From Methanoculleus sp. (lineage in GTDB: Archaea > Halobacteriota > Methanomicrobia > Methanomicrobiales > Methanoculleaceae), in assembly GCA_018433835.1 (NCBI GenBank), contig JAHDQM010000002.1, positions 1 to 64,000 on the forward strand: a DNA stretch of 64,000 nt. Direction: 5' to 3'. The notes under the pieces are model-generated. The model was not told the DNA's origin. It saw only the letters and a program-made list of their open reading frames with translations, and did no database searches. Position numbers and translations under genes: made by a program. Of the stretch, positions 51,490 to 60,999 are shown piece by piece. How positions within the stretch are numbered: position 1 is the first letter of the stretch; the number at the start of each line of letters is the position of its first letter.

Positions 51490-51784
51490 CGCACCGACCA
51501 TCCGCATTTTATAAAGACCGGCCAGGTACCCGGCGTTTCCAGCCCGGGGAGGCAAAAGCAGGCCCTGTTTTGACACGGTGGAACCTGTTCCAGCCAGTTT
51601 CCGATATATTTTAATAGTTTTATAATACTGCATGAATGGTTGCTCGCCAGTACTGCGGATTCCGGATCCGCAGACGGGGGCCATATCGGGATTTGTCTGA
51701 GGCAAAGACCGGCCGGCCCCTGCAATCCTCCAGAACAACCGTATCAATCCGGAGATGCCCCGAAGTACCGCGCAGGGGGATGAG
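51490..51784. other. Intergenic region before the surface polysaccharide block
   Basis: A/T-rich stretch at 51600-51635 (ccgatatattttaatag and gttttataatactg) contrasts with the GC-rich flanks and is a likely promoter for the glycosyltransferase gene; a second candidate is cattttataaag at 51506-51517. Nothing else is recognised. Confidence 0.4.
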
Positions 51785-52789
51785 ATGATGTTACCGGGTA
51801 TTTCAGTCGTTATCCCACTCTACAACAAAGGTCCCTACATCGCCCGTGCCTTAAACTCAGTCCTTGCCCAGACCGTCCGGGACTTCGAGGTGATCGTGGT
51901 GGACGACGGTTCCACCGACGACGGGGCGGAGACTGTCAGGGGATTCGAAGACCCCCGGATCCGGCTGATCCGGCAGGAGAACCGGGGGGTGTCGGCGGCG
52001 AGAAATGAGGGGATCGAGGCGGCCCGGGCGGAGCTGGTTGCGTTCCTGGATGCGGATGACGAATGGATGCCCCGGCACCTTGAAGCCCTGTTGAGACTGC
52101 AGGATAAATTCCCTCGCGCCGGGGCATACGGGACGGCATACCTCTTAAAAGAGAATGATTCGACGATCCGGGTCCCACCATTCAGTACCGACATACCCCC
52201 GGAACCATGGGAAGGCCTGCTCTCCAACTATTACAGGGACGCTATCCGCGGCACCCCGCCGATCTCGTCGTCGATAGTTGCCGTTCCCAAACGCATCCTG
52301 GACGAGATGGCAGGGTTCGACACCGGTGCATGGTACGGGGAAGATGTGGACCTTTGGGGACGGATTGCTTTGAAGTATCCCATTGCTTTCACCTGGGACG
52401 GCATGGGGATCTACCATAAAGAAGCTGAGAATAGGGCCTGCAATAAAAAAGAGCCGATCCGGGAGCATATCTTCGTGATCTTTGCACGGAACGCACTGCA
52501 GGCCGGGGAGGTGCCGCCGGAGTTGAAAGGAGATCTGCTGGAATATGTTGCATCCAGGCAGATCCAGATTGCATGCCGTAATTTAGAAGCAGGCAGACCC
52601 GATCTCGCGAGGGTCAATTTAAAGCGTTGTAAGACACGGCATCTATGGAAGTCTAAATATCTGGCCCTGTTCAGGGCACATGTTCCTTCCGGGATATATC
52701 CTGTGTTGAGCAACTGGAGATCGAAGGTAAAGGGCATCTCAGCAAGGAAACCGGGGGCTAAAACTCAAAAAGGAGGTGCTCCCAAGTGA
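51785..52789 (+). CDS. Family 2 glycosyltransferase
   Basis: A 334-residue GT-A enzyme with ISVVIPLYNKGPYIARALNS, DDGSTDDGAE and FLDADDEW (DxD). It probably adds a sugar to a surface glycan. The two adjacent ATGs at 51785 and 51788 follow a purine-rich ggggga site; either could start it. The C-terminal tail is basic. The DNA is less GC-rich than the core genes from about 52140 on, which may mean horizontal transfer. Confidence 0.87.
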   Translation: MMLPGISVVIPLYNKGPYIARALNSVLAQTVRDFEVIVVDDGSTDDGAETVRGFEDPRIRLIRQENRGVSAARNEGIEAARAELVAFLDADDEWMPRHLEALLRLQDKFPRAGAYGTAYLLKENDSTIRVPPFSTDIPPEPWEGLLSNYYRDAIRGTPPISSSIVAVPKRILDEMAGFDTGAWYGEDVDLWGRIALKYPIAFTWDGMGIYHKEAENRACNKKEPIREHIFVIFARNALQAGEVPPELKGDLLEYVASRQIQIACRNLEAGRPDLARVNLKRCKTRHLWKSKYLALFRAHVPSGIYPVLSNWRSKVKGISARKPGAKTQKGGAPK

Positions 52790-53258
52790 TCGGGGCGCTG
52801 CACAACGGCGTTACAGGTGTTCAGGAGCATTTTTGCTGATCGGCCCCGGGGTCCACTCCCACGAGCCACCCATACAGTGAGCAACAGACGTATTTGCCCC
52901 ACAGATCCCTCCGGCATCCCTGTTTTTACAATACAGTAAATCCGGGTGGCCTCAACCTCCAAAAGCCCCTCTTCCAGGCCGGCGGACTGCACAAACCCGG
53001 TCCTCCCCACCTTGATGAAGACCGACTACCGCATCGGCAACCCCAAGAACGGTGAGCGGCGGCGCAGGCTCGACGGCGCGTTCGATCGTATCCCGCACCC
53101 GGCGAGCTCGCGCTCTCCCTCTCCATCGACCCTGCAAAAGCCCCCCCGATCAAAGTGAAGATCTATTATAAAAAACTACCTCAATCCATAATAACTTAAT
53201 AAATAGAGTTAATTGAAATCAGAAAGAATTTAAACCATAATAGCTCTTTTTGGTCCCG

Positions 53259-53270
53259 CTTATATAAATT
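53259..53270 (+). promoter_or_regulatory. TATA box of the CARDB/beta-helix protein gene
   Basis: cttatataaatt is the clearest TATA box in the window. Transcription would start near 53295, giving a leader of about 90 bases. Confidence 0.65.
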
Positions 53271-53312
53271 TCAAAACATATCTGTATATATGCTAGAATA
53301 ATAAAATAATTC

Positions 53313-53365
53313 TGAGGGAATCCACCCTCACTGACCTGCCGGGAGGCCGAAAGGAGCCCTCCCGG
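53313..53365 (+). promoter_or_regulatory. Two stem-loops in the 5' leader
   Basis: Hairpin 1: tgaggg/ccctca (53313-53330). Hairpin 2: ccgggag paired with ctcccgg (53339-53365) around a purine-rich loop cgaaagga-type sequence. The ribosome site aggaga (53375-53380) follows just after hairpin 2. The arrangement could control stability or translation of an abundant surface protein. Confidence 0.5.
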
Positions 53366-53386
53366 GACGGATCTAGGAGATTACAC

Positions 53387-55564
53387 ATGAAGAAACCCCT
53401 ATTCCTTGCGCTGGCACTATGCATGGTGTTTGCTATGGCTGCATCGGCACAGGCTGCGCCAAGTCAGATAGTATCAGAGGGTACCTACGATGTCGTTGTG
53501 TACACCGACGATACGGAGATCATTGCGGAAGACAGCACGGGTCAGGTGATCAGCAGCGGAACAGCGGGAACAGATGACAGCGAGGTTATCCAGGCCGCAA
53601 TGAAGGCCGTCGAAGACGGCACCGTAGTCATTGCGGCCGGGAACTATGCCCTGAGCAGCTCCATCGAAGTTGAGGTAGCCAATCCTGCCGCAACTCCGAC
53701 GCCGACCTCCACACCGGTTCCCTCCGGAGAACCGGACCTCGTGGTGACCGACATCTCCTGGGAACCGGCGAACCCGGCAAACGGTGATACGATCGTCATG
53801 AAAGCGGTGATCAAGAACCAGGGTAACGCCCCCACGCCCGCCGGCACGATTCACGGTGTGGCCTTCACCTCGGACGGGAACCTTGGCTCCAAAGTCTGGT
53901 CCGACGATTTCAAGACTTCCATCGCTCCCGGCGAATGGGTCGCCGTGACCGCGAACGGCGGTTTTTCCGGTGCGACCTGGGATGCAGTTGCGGGCACCTA
54001 CACCATCCAGGCATGGGTCGACGACGTCGACCGGATGGTAGAAGAGAATGAGGACAACAACATTCTCACCAGGACCATGACGGTGAGTGCGGCTGCGCCG
54101 ACACTGACGCCCACGCCGACCGCAACCCCGACCCCCTCCGGGAACCCCGACCTCGTGGTGACCGACGTCTCCTGGGAACCGGCGAGCCCGGCAAACGGTG
54201 ATACGATCGTCATGAAGGCGACGATCAAGAACCAGGGTAACGCCCCCACGCCCGCCGGCACGATTCATGGTGTGGCCTTCACCTCGGACGGGAACCTTGG
54301 CTCCAAAGTCTGGTCCGACGACTTCAGGACTTCCATCGCCCCGGGCGAATGGGTCACGGTGACCGCGAACGGCGGCTCCGCCGGTGCGACCTGGGATGCG
54401 GTTGCGGGCACCTACACCATCCAGGCATGGGTGGACGACGTCGACCGGATGGTAGAGGAGAATGAGGACAACAACATTCTCACCAGGACCATGACGGTGG
54501 GTGCGGCTGCGCCGACCCCGACGCCGACAAGAACGCCGACACCGACACCGACTCCCGGACAGAACACGTACGGGGCTGACGCCAACCCGACCGGAAACCC
54601 GATCGGCGGAGGCGCCGGCTACACGAACATCGTCAGCCGAAACAGTGCAGACTTCATCGTCGACACGAAGAGCGAGCTGATCTCGGCTCTGCAGAGCGCA
54701 CGGTCCGGCGATATTATCTACATCGAGGGTAACGCCAACATCGACATGAGCGGCACTTACAACACCCGGATTCCGGCAGGGGTCACCCTTGCGAGCAACC
54801 GGGGCGAGAACGGTGCTTCGGGCGGACGGGTCTACCAGAGCAAGCAATCCAGCCCACCGTCCACGGCCGTCCTGTTCAGGATCGACGGGCAGAATGTGAG
54901 GATCACCGGCCTCCGTATCGAGGGACCGGAAAAGGACACCACTTCGGTGAGTTACAAACCCATTGGAATCTACTGCACCCAGCAGAACAGTGAGATAGAC
55001 AACTGTGAGATCTGGGGCTGGTGCGATGCCGGGATCAACATGGCCGGCACCGGAGGTTCCGGCATGAAGACCGGCGGCTACATCCACCACAACAATATCC
55101 ACCACTGCCAGATGGACGGTTACGGATACGGTATCGTGGTAACCGCCGGCGGCGTAGCTCTGATTGAGGCGAACTACTTCGACTACAACCGGCACTCGAT
55201 CGCCGGAGACGGGGTCGCCGGGGATGGCTATGAGGCAAGGTACAACATCTGCGGCCCGCACGCCCTCGCAACGTCTCCGCATCCCTTCGACATGCACGGC
55301 ACGGCGTCCGGCTCAACCACTATTGCAGGTGACGAGATCAGGATCCACCACAACACGTTCCTGGCCACGAGCCCCTCGGGTGCGTACCCGATTGCTATCC
55401 GAGGTGTCCCCCGCGTCGGGGCGTACATCGACCACAACTGGTTCTACTACACCCAGCAGGCACCTGTCTGGCAGACAGACGGTAGAAGTGGGATCACCAT
55501 GACCGACAACCTGATCGGGGCTGCCGGAACTCTCTCAAAGTCGGGTCCGATCAAGTACGTCTGA
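53387..55564 (+). CDS. Secreted protein: two CARDB domains and a right-handed beta-helix
   Basis: A 725-residue protein with a signal peptide (cleavage after AQA, residue 24), an N-terminal segment with DDSEVIQAAMKAVEDGTVVI typical of beta-helix starts, then two near-identical CARDB domains starting at residues 117 and 255 (PDLVVTD, then NGDTIVMK and MVEENEDNNILT). These are joined by Thr/Pro linkers (TPTPTATPTPS). The C-terminal part from about 400 is a pectate lyase-like beta-helix with GLRIEGPEKDT, YIHHNNIHHCQMDGYGYG and RYNICGPHA. It has no C-terminal anchor. Polysaccharide binding or cleavage is plausible. Confidence 0.85.
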   Translation: MKKPLFLALALCMVFAMAASAQAAPSQIVSEGTYDVVVYTDDTEIIAEDSTGQVISSGTAGTDDSEVIQAAMKAVEDGTVVIAAGNYALSSSIEVEVANPAATPTPTSTPVPSGEPDLVVTDISWEPANPANGDTIVMKAVIKNQGNAPTPAGTIHGVAFTSDGNLGSKVWSDDFKTSIAPGEWVAVTANGGFSGATWDAVAGTYTIQAWVDDVDRMVEENEDNNILTRTMTVSAAAPTLTPTPTATPTPSGNPDLVVTDVSWEPASPANGDTIVMKATIKNQGNAPTPAGTIHGVAFTSDGNLGSKVWSDDFRTSIAPGEWVTVTANGGSAGATWDAVAGTYTIQAWVDDVDRMVEENEDNNILTRTMTVGAAAPTPTPTRTPTPTPTPGQNTYGADANPTGNPIGGGAGYTNIVSRNSADFIVDTKSELISALQSARSGDIIYIEGNANIDMSGTYNTRIPAGVTLASNRGENGASGGRVYQSKQSSPPSTAVLFRIDGQNVRITGLRIEGPEKDTTSVSYKPIGIYCTQQNSEIDNCEIWGWCDAGINMAGTGGSGMKTGGYIHHNNIHHCQMDGYGYGIVVTAGGVALIEANYFDYNRHSIAGDGVAGDGYEARYNICGPHALATSPHPFDMHGTASGSTTIAGDEIRIHHNTFLATSPSGAYPIAIRGVPRVGAYIDHNWFYYTQQAPVWQTDGRSGITMTDNLIGAAGTLSKSGPIKYV
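53735..54562 (+). repeat. In-frame tandem CARDB duplication, 414-bp period
   Basis: The segments starting at 53735 and 54149 are nearly identical at DNA level over most of 360 bases. The period is 414 bp, exactly 138 codons. Only a few positions differ, for example FKTSIAP against FRTSIAP and GGFSG against GGSAG. This indicates a recent duplication or ongoing gene conversion. Confidence 0.8.
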
Positions 55565-55601
55565 ACTGGTACGGAAGGTCCAGAGCGACCCCACGACCAC
55601 C

Positions 55602-55607
55602 TTTTTT
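55602..55607 (+). terminator. T-run after the 725-residue surface gene
   Basis: The ccaccttttttgg run 37 bp after the stop codon matches the other CCACC-T-run tails in this window. Confidence 0.45.
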
Positions 55608-55817
55608 GGATGGGTGCTTCATCTATTTAATCGCACTTCAGGTCCGACCAGGCAGAACACTTTCGCACGGATAAGTGGGCCTGAGCCGGAAAACCGTGCC
55701 GAAAATAGCATTTCCGATCAAATGAACTCTCCCTGATACAACCAGGTTTCACTATGGTTCGGAAGCGCGTTTCCGGTAAAAAAGTTTATTGCGGACCAAT
55801 GGGATCAAACACAGCAC

Positions 55818-57695
55818 GTGAGATCCGGCGATTTTGTTCCTGTTGTCCAGATCCTGCTGTGTGCAGCACTGGTCATCCTGGTAACCACCGGCACCAATCC
55901 TCTCCCCTGGGTTGAGAACAGAGGTTGGGAGGACCCTGAACTGACGGATCCATCCCGGGATCCTGCCGATTCCGGTAGTTCCCCGACCTATGGCGATCAA
56001 AGCGGCGAATGCGGTTCCCGTACCCCGCATATTCCCGGAGTGCAACTTCTCTGTGCCGGGATCTGGAATGCAGGCGCCGAAGACGGAGATGCCCGTGCGG
56101 TGCCGTCGGTCATCGATATCGGCAAAACGGTACGCAATGCGCTGCTATCCCTGGGACAAAAAATTGCAGGCATTGCGGGTTTATTCTCTCCTGAATCCTC
56201 TACGGGCACTCAGGATGCTATCTCCACATCCCTCGATCCGGAGCAGGCCTTCGGCGCAGAATCGAACCCCACGGGCAGCCCCATCGGTGGGGGCGAGGGT
56301 TACAGCGAGATATTCACGTCGATGGATTCGAGGATAGACTATACTGTCGCAACCACCGATGAGTTGCTTACCGCCCTTTCGAGCGCGGAGAGCGGAGATG
56401 TGATCTACGTCGATGAGATGGCCCGGATCGACCTCACGGATATCCCGGGAGGAGTGACCGTACCGGAAGGGGTGACACTTGCCGGCAACAGGGGAGAGAG
56501 GAAGACAGCCGGATCGGCGATATACTCGTTCGAGATTGAGGAGCCCGGAGATTATGTTGTCTGGGGCCTTGCGTCCGCATCCCATGAGGAGAGCGATTCC
56601 TTCTGGATCTCGGTGGACGGGAAAGAAACCCGGCAGTGGGACCTTGAAGCCGGTTCTGATTGGCGCTGGAACAGGGAAGGGGTCCACCGCCTCTCCAGCG
56701 GTCAGCACACCCTGGCCACCCACTGGCGGGAGGAGGACTCGAAACTCGACGGGATCCTCATAACAGACGACACGGACTATCTTCCGGATGTTGCCATGGA
56801 AGAGCGGAGTGGACGGAGATACACCTGGATAGAGGCTGAATCCGGGACGATCTCACCTCCGATGGAAACAACCCCAGATTCCGTTGCGTCAGGAGGGGCA
56901 TACGTCTCGGTTCCCGATGGCCCCGGTAAGGGTGAATTCCCGATCTCCCCGGGCGGGAGGCTCTCCCTGGCATCGACAGACCCCGACTATCCGGCCGGAC
57001 TCATCATCGGGGGGGAAAACGTGAGGATCACGGGCCTCCGTATTGAGGGACCGGATAAGGATACCGATTGGGTTGATGAAAAACTGATTGGAATCTACTG
57101 TCCTTACCAGAACCTCGAGGTAGATAACTGTGAGCTCCTGGGCTGGAACGGTGCTGCGGTCACTATGGCCGGCACCGGGGGCTCCGATATGAAGACCGGG
57201 GGCTACATCCACCACAACTATATCCACCACTGCCAGATGGATGGTTACGGATACGGTATTGCGGTATCCGCCGGCGGTGTTGCCCTGATCGAGGCGAACT
57301 ACTTCGACTACTGCCGGCACGCGATCGCCGGGACCGGGGTCGCCGGGGATGGATACGAGGCGAGGTACAACATCTGCGGCCCGCACGCCTTCGCAACGTC
57401 TCCCCACCCCTTCGACATGCACGGCAGGCCCGATCCGGACGGCTCCGGCACGATTGCAGGCGACACGATCAGGATCCACCACAACACGTTCCTGGCCACC
57501 CAGCCCCTGGGTGCGTACCCGATCGCCATCCGCGGGGTCCCCCGCGACGGGGCGTACATCGACCACAACTGGTTCTACTACACCCAGGCAGAACCGGTCT
57601 GGCAGACGGACGGCAGAAGTGGGATCACCATGACGGACAACCTGATCGGCCCTGAACAAAATTTCCATGAAGAGGGGCCGATACGCTACATATAG
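55818..57695 (+). CDS. Secreted beta-helix protein with an inserted carbohydrate-binding-like domain
   Basis: A 625-residue paralogue of the previous protein with a GTG start and N-terminal hydrophobic segment (VPVVQILLCAALVILVTTG). It lacks the CARDB domains. The beta-helix begins with NPTGSPIGGGEGY near 153 and GDVIYVDEMARIDL. After VTLAGNRGE an insert of about 145 residues (roughly 234-380) carries EIEEPGDYVVWGLA, WREEDSKLDGILI and YTWIEAESGTI, typical of jelly-roll carbohydrate-binding modules. The helix then resumes with IIGGENVRITGLRIEGPDKD. The C-terminal 200 residues are nearly the same as in the paralogue. Confidence 0.83.
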   Translation: MRSGDFVPVVQILLCAALVILVTTGTNPLPWVENRGWEDPELTDPSRDPADSGSSPTYGDQSGECGSRTPHIPGVQLLCAGIWNAGAEDGDARAVPSVIDIGKTVRNALLSLGQKIAGIAGLFSPESSTGTQDAISTSLDPEQAFGAESNPTGSPIGGGEGYSEIFTSMDSRIDYTVATTDELLTALSSAESGDVIYVDEMARIDLTDIPGGVTVPEGVTLAGNRGERKTAGSAIYSFEIEEPGDYVVWGLASASHEESDSFWISVDGKETRQWDLEAGSDWRWNREGVHRLSSGQHTLATHWREEDSKLDGILITDDTDYLPDVAMEERSGRRYTWIEAESGTISPPMETTPDSVASGGAYVSVPDGPGKGEFPISPGGRLSLASTDPDYPAGLIIGGENVRITGLRIEGPDKDTDWVDEKLIGIYCPYQNLEVDNCELLGWNGAAVTMAGTGGSDMKTGGYIHHNYIHHCQMDGYGYGIAVSAGGVALIEANYFDYCRHAIAGTGVAGDGYEARYNICGPHAFATSPHPFDMHGRPDPDGSGTIAGDTIRIHHNTFLATQPLGAYPIAIRGVPRDGAYIDHNWFYYTQAEPVWQTDGRSGITMTDNLIGPEQNFHEEGPIRYI

Positions 57696-57839
57696 GGGAA
57701 AAGGCGCCACCGGGCGGGGCAGGCCCTGTGCGCGAGACAGCATAACCCGCTGCTCCCCTTCCGCCAGAACAGAACCCATTCCGACCGCACGCAGGAATAT
57801 TCCGGAGCACCCCTTCGCCGGGGCGCCGACGGTTTGCAA

Positions 57840-57862
57840 GCTTAACTTTATTAGGGTTAAGC
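57840..57862 (+). promoter_or_regulatory. Inverted repeat gcttaac/gttaagc
   Basis: Perfect 7-base arms at 57840-57846 and 57856-57862 surround an A/T-rich nine-base spacer that contains tttatta, 23 bp before the ATG at 57886. This could be an operator overlapping the TATA region. Confidence 0.4.
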
Positions 57863-57885
57863 GTTGAAGTGCGGTTCGGTCTGAA

Positions 57886-59817
57886 ATGAAGATCCAATCG
57901 CTCGAGAGGCTGGCCGATATCTTTCCGTACCTGACACTCTCTTTCTACATCGTCGGCTGTATCTTCTGCGTCTATATCGACAGGATGAGCTACCTGGTCA
58001 ACGGCTCAATCATAGCGATCCCCGCAATCATCGCGTGTGCCGTATTCATTCTCATAAAGAAAAAGGACCCCGACCTATCGGGGAAGGCGGCGGTATTTCG
58101 GTATAGCCTCCTTGTGTCTCCGGCGTTCTTCCTGCTGTACAGCACGCTTGCCGTGCTGACCCTTCTCGTAACGGAAATAGACTTCGAATTGGGTCTGTTT
58201 CCGGTGCTCATTCTGTACACTACAATTTTCATCCAGATACTGTCCTGGCGGCTACGGCCGGCGACAGTACTCCTTGAGATCATGCTCACTCTCGCGATCA
58301 CGATCTACAGTTATACCCTGCGGCCGGCTCTGTACTTCGGGACAACGGATATACTGTCACACAGTTACATGGCTACGGTCACGTATCTATCAGGGCACGT
58401 TATCCCGGCCGACCTCGGAACATACACCTACTTCCCCCTATACCATATATTTGTGGCTCAATCTTCGCAGATGCTGGGTATGGATCTCCAGACATCCCTC
58501 TTTGTCACGACAGGCCTGATTTTTGCTTCAACGGTGCTGTTTTTGTATTATCTGGTCAACAGCATATTCCGTAACGAACAGATCGCCCTTCTGGCCGTTC
58601 TTCTCTATGCGATGAACGCCGACGTCATATTCTACGGGACCTACATGGTGACGAGAATCATGGCCTATGTCGGGTTTCTCGTCCTCCTCTACCTGCTCTA
58701 TACCATGACGAGCCCAAAGGCCGACACGGAGCATGCCATCGCCAGGCCCGTCGCCAGAAAGATCCCTGCCGTGATCATGACCGTCTTCATTCTGTTGACG
58801 CACCAGATCTCCATGCCCATGATCATCATCCTGATCGGACTCCTCTTCATCCTCGAATGGGTCGTCCAGGAGAGGAAGTACGTGAGTCCGGTCTTCCTGA
58901 TGGTTCCCATCTCCTTGTTTGCCTGTTACTGGACTTTCATAGCCTACCCCTTCGTAAAGGAACTGCTCCCGCGCACCGAGCTATCGCTATACCAGGAGAT
59001 CGTTTTCACCGACGTGGTGTACAACGGCTGGAATTTCCTGGTCAGCCAGATTGACGGCCTGTTCGTCGTGTTCTTCGCGTTGATCGGAGCGATTTATCTT
59101 ATATGGAAGCAACAGCCGAAATATTCGGCTGTATTTGGTCTTCTAGGACTGGTAGCGATTCTCCTGAACGTTCCGAATATCCTTACCGTGATCTTCCAGT
59201 TCGCAGCAATCCTCCGGATCGATCGGTTCGCAATTCTGTTTCTGCCGATTCTTGCCGTCGTTATGGGTGTCGGGATATACCTTCTCACCCGGCACCTGTC
59301 CGCCGTGAGGCCGTCATCGAAGTGGGTCGGGGTAGTGCTCGTTGCCCTGGTCTTCCTGTACGGCATCGGTTCTCTCGGGCTTGTCAAGGACGAGCCAAGC
59401 TACAAACGGTACTCTTTCGACCAGGATGAGGTAGCCGGGTTCGATCGTGTACTAAAGACAGTGCCCAGCGGGTCCTCCCTGTACTCGGACTACTATACGT
59501 TGCGATTCTTCGGAAGAAAGAAGATCAACGAATCCGAAAACCTGAAACTGCCGTACTATACCACTCGCATGATGCCAAACAATCTGAAGATATCGGGGAG
59601 GATGGGCTATATCATCCTCCTGAATGCCCAGTTCATGCATGGTGGGCTGCTCGTCGGGGCGGAGGAGTTATTGAATGAAGCGGAGATTGATCCGGACAAG
59701 AGTCTTCGGCCCTACCGGCCCACAGAGGAGAATGTCCTGAACATGACGGGCAGATTATCTGCGGAGGATAAGATTTACTCAAACTCCGCCGTCGAAGTCT
59801 ACCATTTCCTGCACTGA
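57886..59817 (+). CDS. Polytopic membrane protein, possibly a GT-C glycosyltransferase
   Basis: A 643-residue protein with about twelve to fourteen helices and a short soluble C-terminal part. The loop with GTTDILSHSYMATVTYLSGH and the aromatic TYTYFPLYHIFVAQ resemble the acidic and aromatic outer loops of GT-C enzymes. The C-terminal segment SGSSLYSDYYTLRFFG has the domain seen in related archaeal proteins. It sits between surface beta-helix proteins and a flippase, so it probably serves surface glycan assembly. I cannot name the family with confidence. Confidence 0.75.
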   Translation: MKIQSLERLADIFPYLTLSFYIVGCIFCVYIDRMSYLVNGSIIAIPAIIACAVFILIKKKDPDLSGKAAVFRYSLLVSPAFFLLYSTLAVLTLLVTEIDFELGLFPVLILYTTIFIQILSWRLRPATVLLEIMLTLAITIYSYTLRPALYFGTTDILSHSYMATVTYLSGHVIPADLGTYTYFPLYHIFVAQSSQMLGMDLQTSLFVTTGLIFASTVLFLYYLVNSIFRNEQIALLAVLLYAMNADVIFYGTYMVTRIMAYVGFLVLLYLLYTMTSPKADTEHAIARPVARKIPAVIMTVFILLTHQISMPMIIILIGLLFILEWVVQERKYVSPVFLMVPISLFACYWTFIAYPFVKELLPRTELSLYQEIVFTDVVYNGWNFLVSQIDGLFVVFFALIGAIYLIWKQQPKYSAVFGLLGLVAILLNVPNILTVIFQFAAILRIDRFAILFLPILAVVMGVGIYLLTRHLSAVRPSSKWVGVVLVALVFLYGIGSLGLVKDEPSYKRYSFDQDEVAGFDRVLKTVPSGSSLYSDYYTLRFFGRKKINESENLKLPYYTTRMMPNNLKISGRMGYIILLNAQFMHGGLLVGAEELLNEAEIDPDKSLRPYRPTEENVLNMTGRLSAEDKIYSNSAVEVYHFLH

Positions 59818-59894
59818 CAGATGCAGGAGAGGTAGGAATCGATCCGCTTGCCCAGTGGGCCCGGGAATTAGCGGTGCAGGCCCATCTGGCCCCC

Positions 59895-60695
59895 TCAGGA
59901 TTGCGGCTCATCTGTGCCCATCTTAAGGGTATAGCGGATTTCCATACCGGGCGAGCGGCCGGTGTCATCCAGGGTGACGCAGTTCAGGCTGACCTCGCAC
60001 TTAAGGCCCTCTGCGATCATGCACGCGATCAGGCTGCAGATCGAGCAGGGGCAGAGCATGCAGACCTCCGGAGACTCCTTCCGAAGTGCAGCACAGCCCG
60101 AGAAGAGCAGGTAGTTGTGCAGGTGAAAGATCACCGTGTCGCCCACGCTTCTTATGTCCACCCGGTCCGCGACGGAAAGGAGGTCCTCGCACACCTCACG
60201 GATAGCCCCCATCAACAGGCTGTATTCCGAAGGCAGGACGAGTTCGTTGTCACGTTTCAGGTCCTCGATAACGGGACCCGCCAGGGGAGGGGTCAGGGAT
60301 CCGGTGCTCCCGTTGTGATAGGCGAGTCCGCCTCCGTCTCCGAAAAAAGGCCTGCAGGCGGGCTGGGTAGGGATGAACTGCATAACCTTCCCGTCCGGGC
60401 TATCCGGCGGAAGAAAGATTGCAACACCGTAGCCACCCAGGTTCCTGATGATCCGGCCAAGAGCAGGGATGCCCTGCAGGGAGAGCCGGCTGGCTAACCT
60501 TGCGTCGATCGACTCGCCCCCGCCGAACGCGAAGAGAAAAGCTCCCCCGATGAAACAGGTCGTGCTCAGCATGAAGAGGGGAGTTTGCATGTATCTCCAC
60601 TGATCCGTCGCCAGGGCTGCAATGAGGAGCAGGAATGCAAAGCCCATGAGAAGGGATGAGCCGATTCTGTAGCGTTCACGTTCGTCCGTCTCCAT
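59895..60695 (-). CDS. Two-helix membrane protein with Cys-rich cluster
   Basis: A 266-residue protein with two N-terminal helices (LLMGFAFLLLIAALATD and LSTTCFIGGAFLFAFGG), then a soluble domain. Near residues 208-222 lies VCMLCPCSICSLIACMIAEG with five cysteines in a short helix-like stretch, a possible metal or disulfide site. Start ATG 60695 is used; a GTG three codons upstream is possible. It resembles archaeal DUF7982-like proteins, but I am not certain. It is convergent with the upstream gene. Confidence 0.6.
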   Translation of the reverse strand: METDERERYRIGSSLLMGFAFLLLIAALATDQWRYMQTPLFMLSTTCFIGGAFLFAFGGGESIDARLASRLSLQGIPALGRIIRNLGGYGVAIFLPPDSPDGKVMQFIPTQPACRPFFGDGGGLAYHNGSTGSLTPPLAGPVIEDLKRDNELVLPSEYSLLMGAIREVCEDLLSVADRVDIRSVGDTVIFHLHNYLLFSGCAALRKESPEVCMLCPCSICSLIACMIAEGLKCEVSLNCVTLDDTGRSPGMEIRYTLKMGTDEPQS

Positions 60696-60738
60696 GTCAA
60701 TCACTTAAACAGAATCTCTGTGATGCAGGGGGACTCCC

Positions 60739-60999
60739 TTACCCGCGGATCAGCTCCAGTATTCTCAGGACGATGACCAGACCGAAGAGCACCGTGCAGA
60801 TCGCAGCCATACGATGTAGGTTGCGAATGTATCCCGGTTTTGAAAACATCGGGTGGAATATGTAGACTACAATGAAGAATCCCACGAGTGCGGTGGCTAT
60901 AAACAATCTCAGGTCCGGAGCGTGGAGCATACTCATAAGACCGCTCACGGCGAGCATCCAGACCGCCAGGGTGATCGACGCAACGTTCCTCTTCCGCAT
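60739..60999 (-). CDS. Small three-helix membrane protein
   Basis: An 86-residue hydrophobic protein with three predicted helices (ASITLAVWMLAVSGLMSML, LFIATALVGFFIVVYIF and MAAICTVLFGLVIVLRIL). It is 43 bp upstream of the Cys-cluster protein on the same strand and probably co-transcribed. I do not recognise the family. Confidence 0.55.
   Translation of the reverse strand: MRKRNVASITLAVWMLAVSGLMSMLHAPDLRLFIATALVGFFIVVYIFHPMFSKPGYIRNLHRMAAICTVLFGLVIVLRILELIRG

Larger units (their letters stand above)
52790..53386. other. Intergenic region with promoter and structured leader of the beta-helix protein gene
   Basis: The left part (52790-53155) is GC-rich without a supported gene; short frames on both strands look like shadows or remnants. 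From 53160 it becomes strongly A/T-rich and carries the promoter and two leader hairpins of the next gene. Confidence 0.45.

Noticed and set aside
53735..54562. Assembly duplication instead of true tandem domains
   Set aside because: The copies differ at several codons and keep exact frame and linkers, so a biological duplication is more likely, though long reads would settle it.
53474..55297. 607-codon minus-strand frame
   Set aside because: Antisense to the CARDB/beta-helix protein; no signal peptide, motif or ribosome site.
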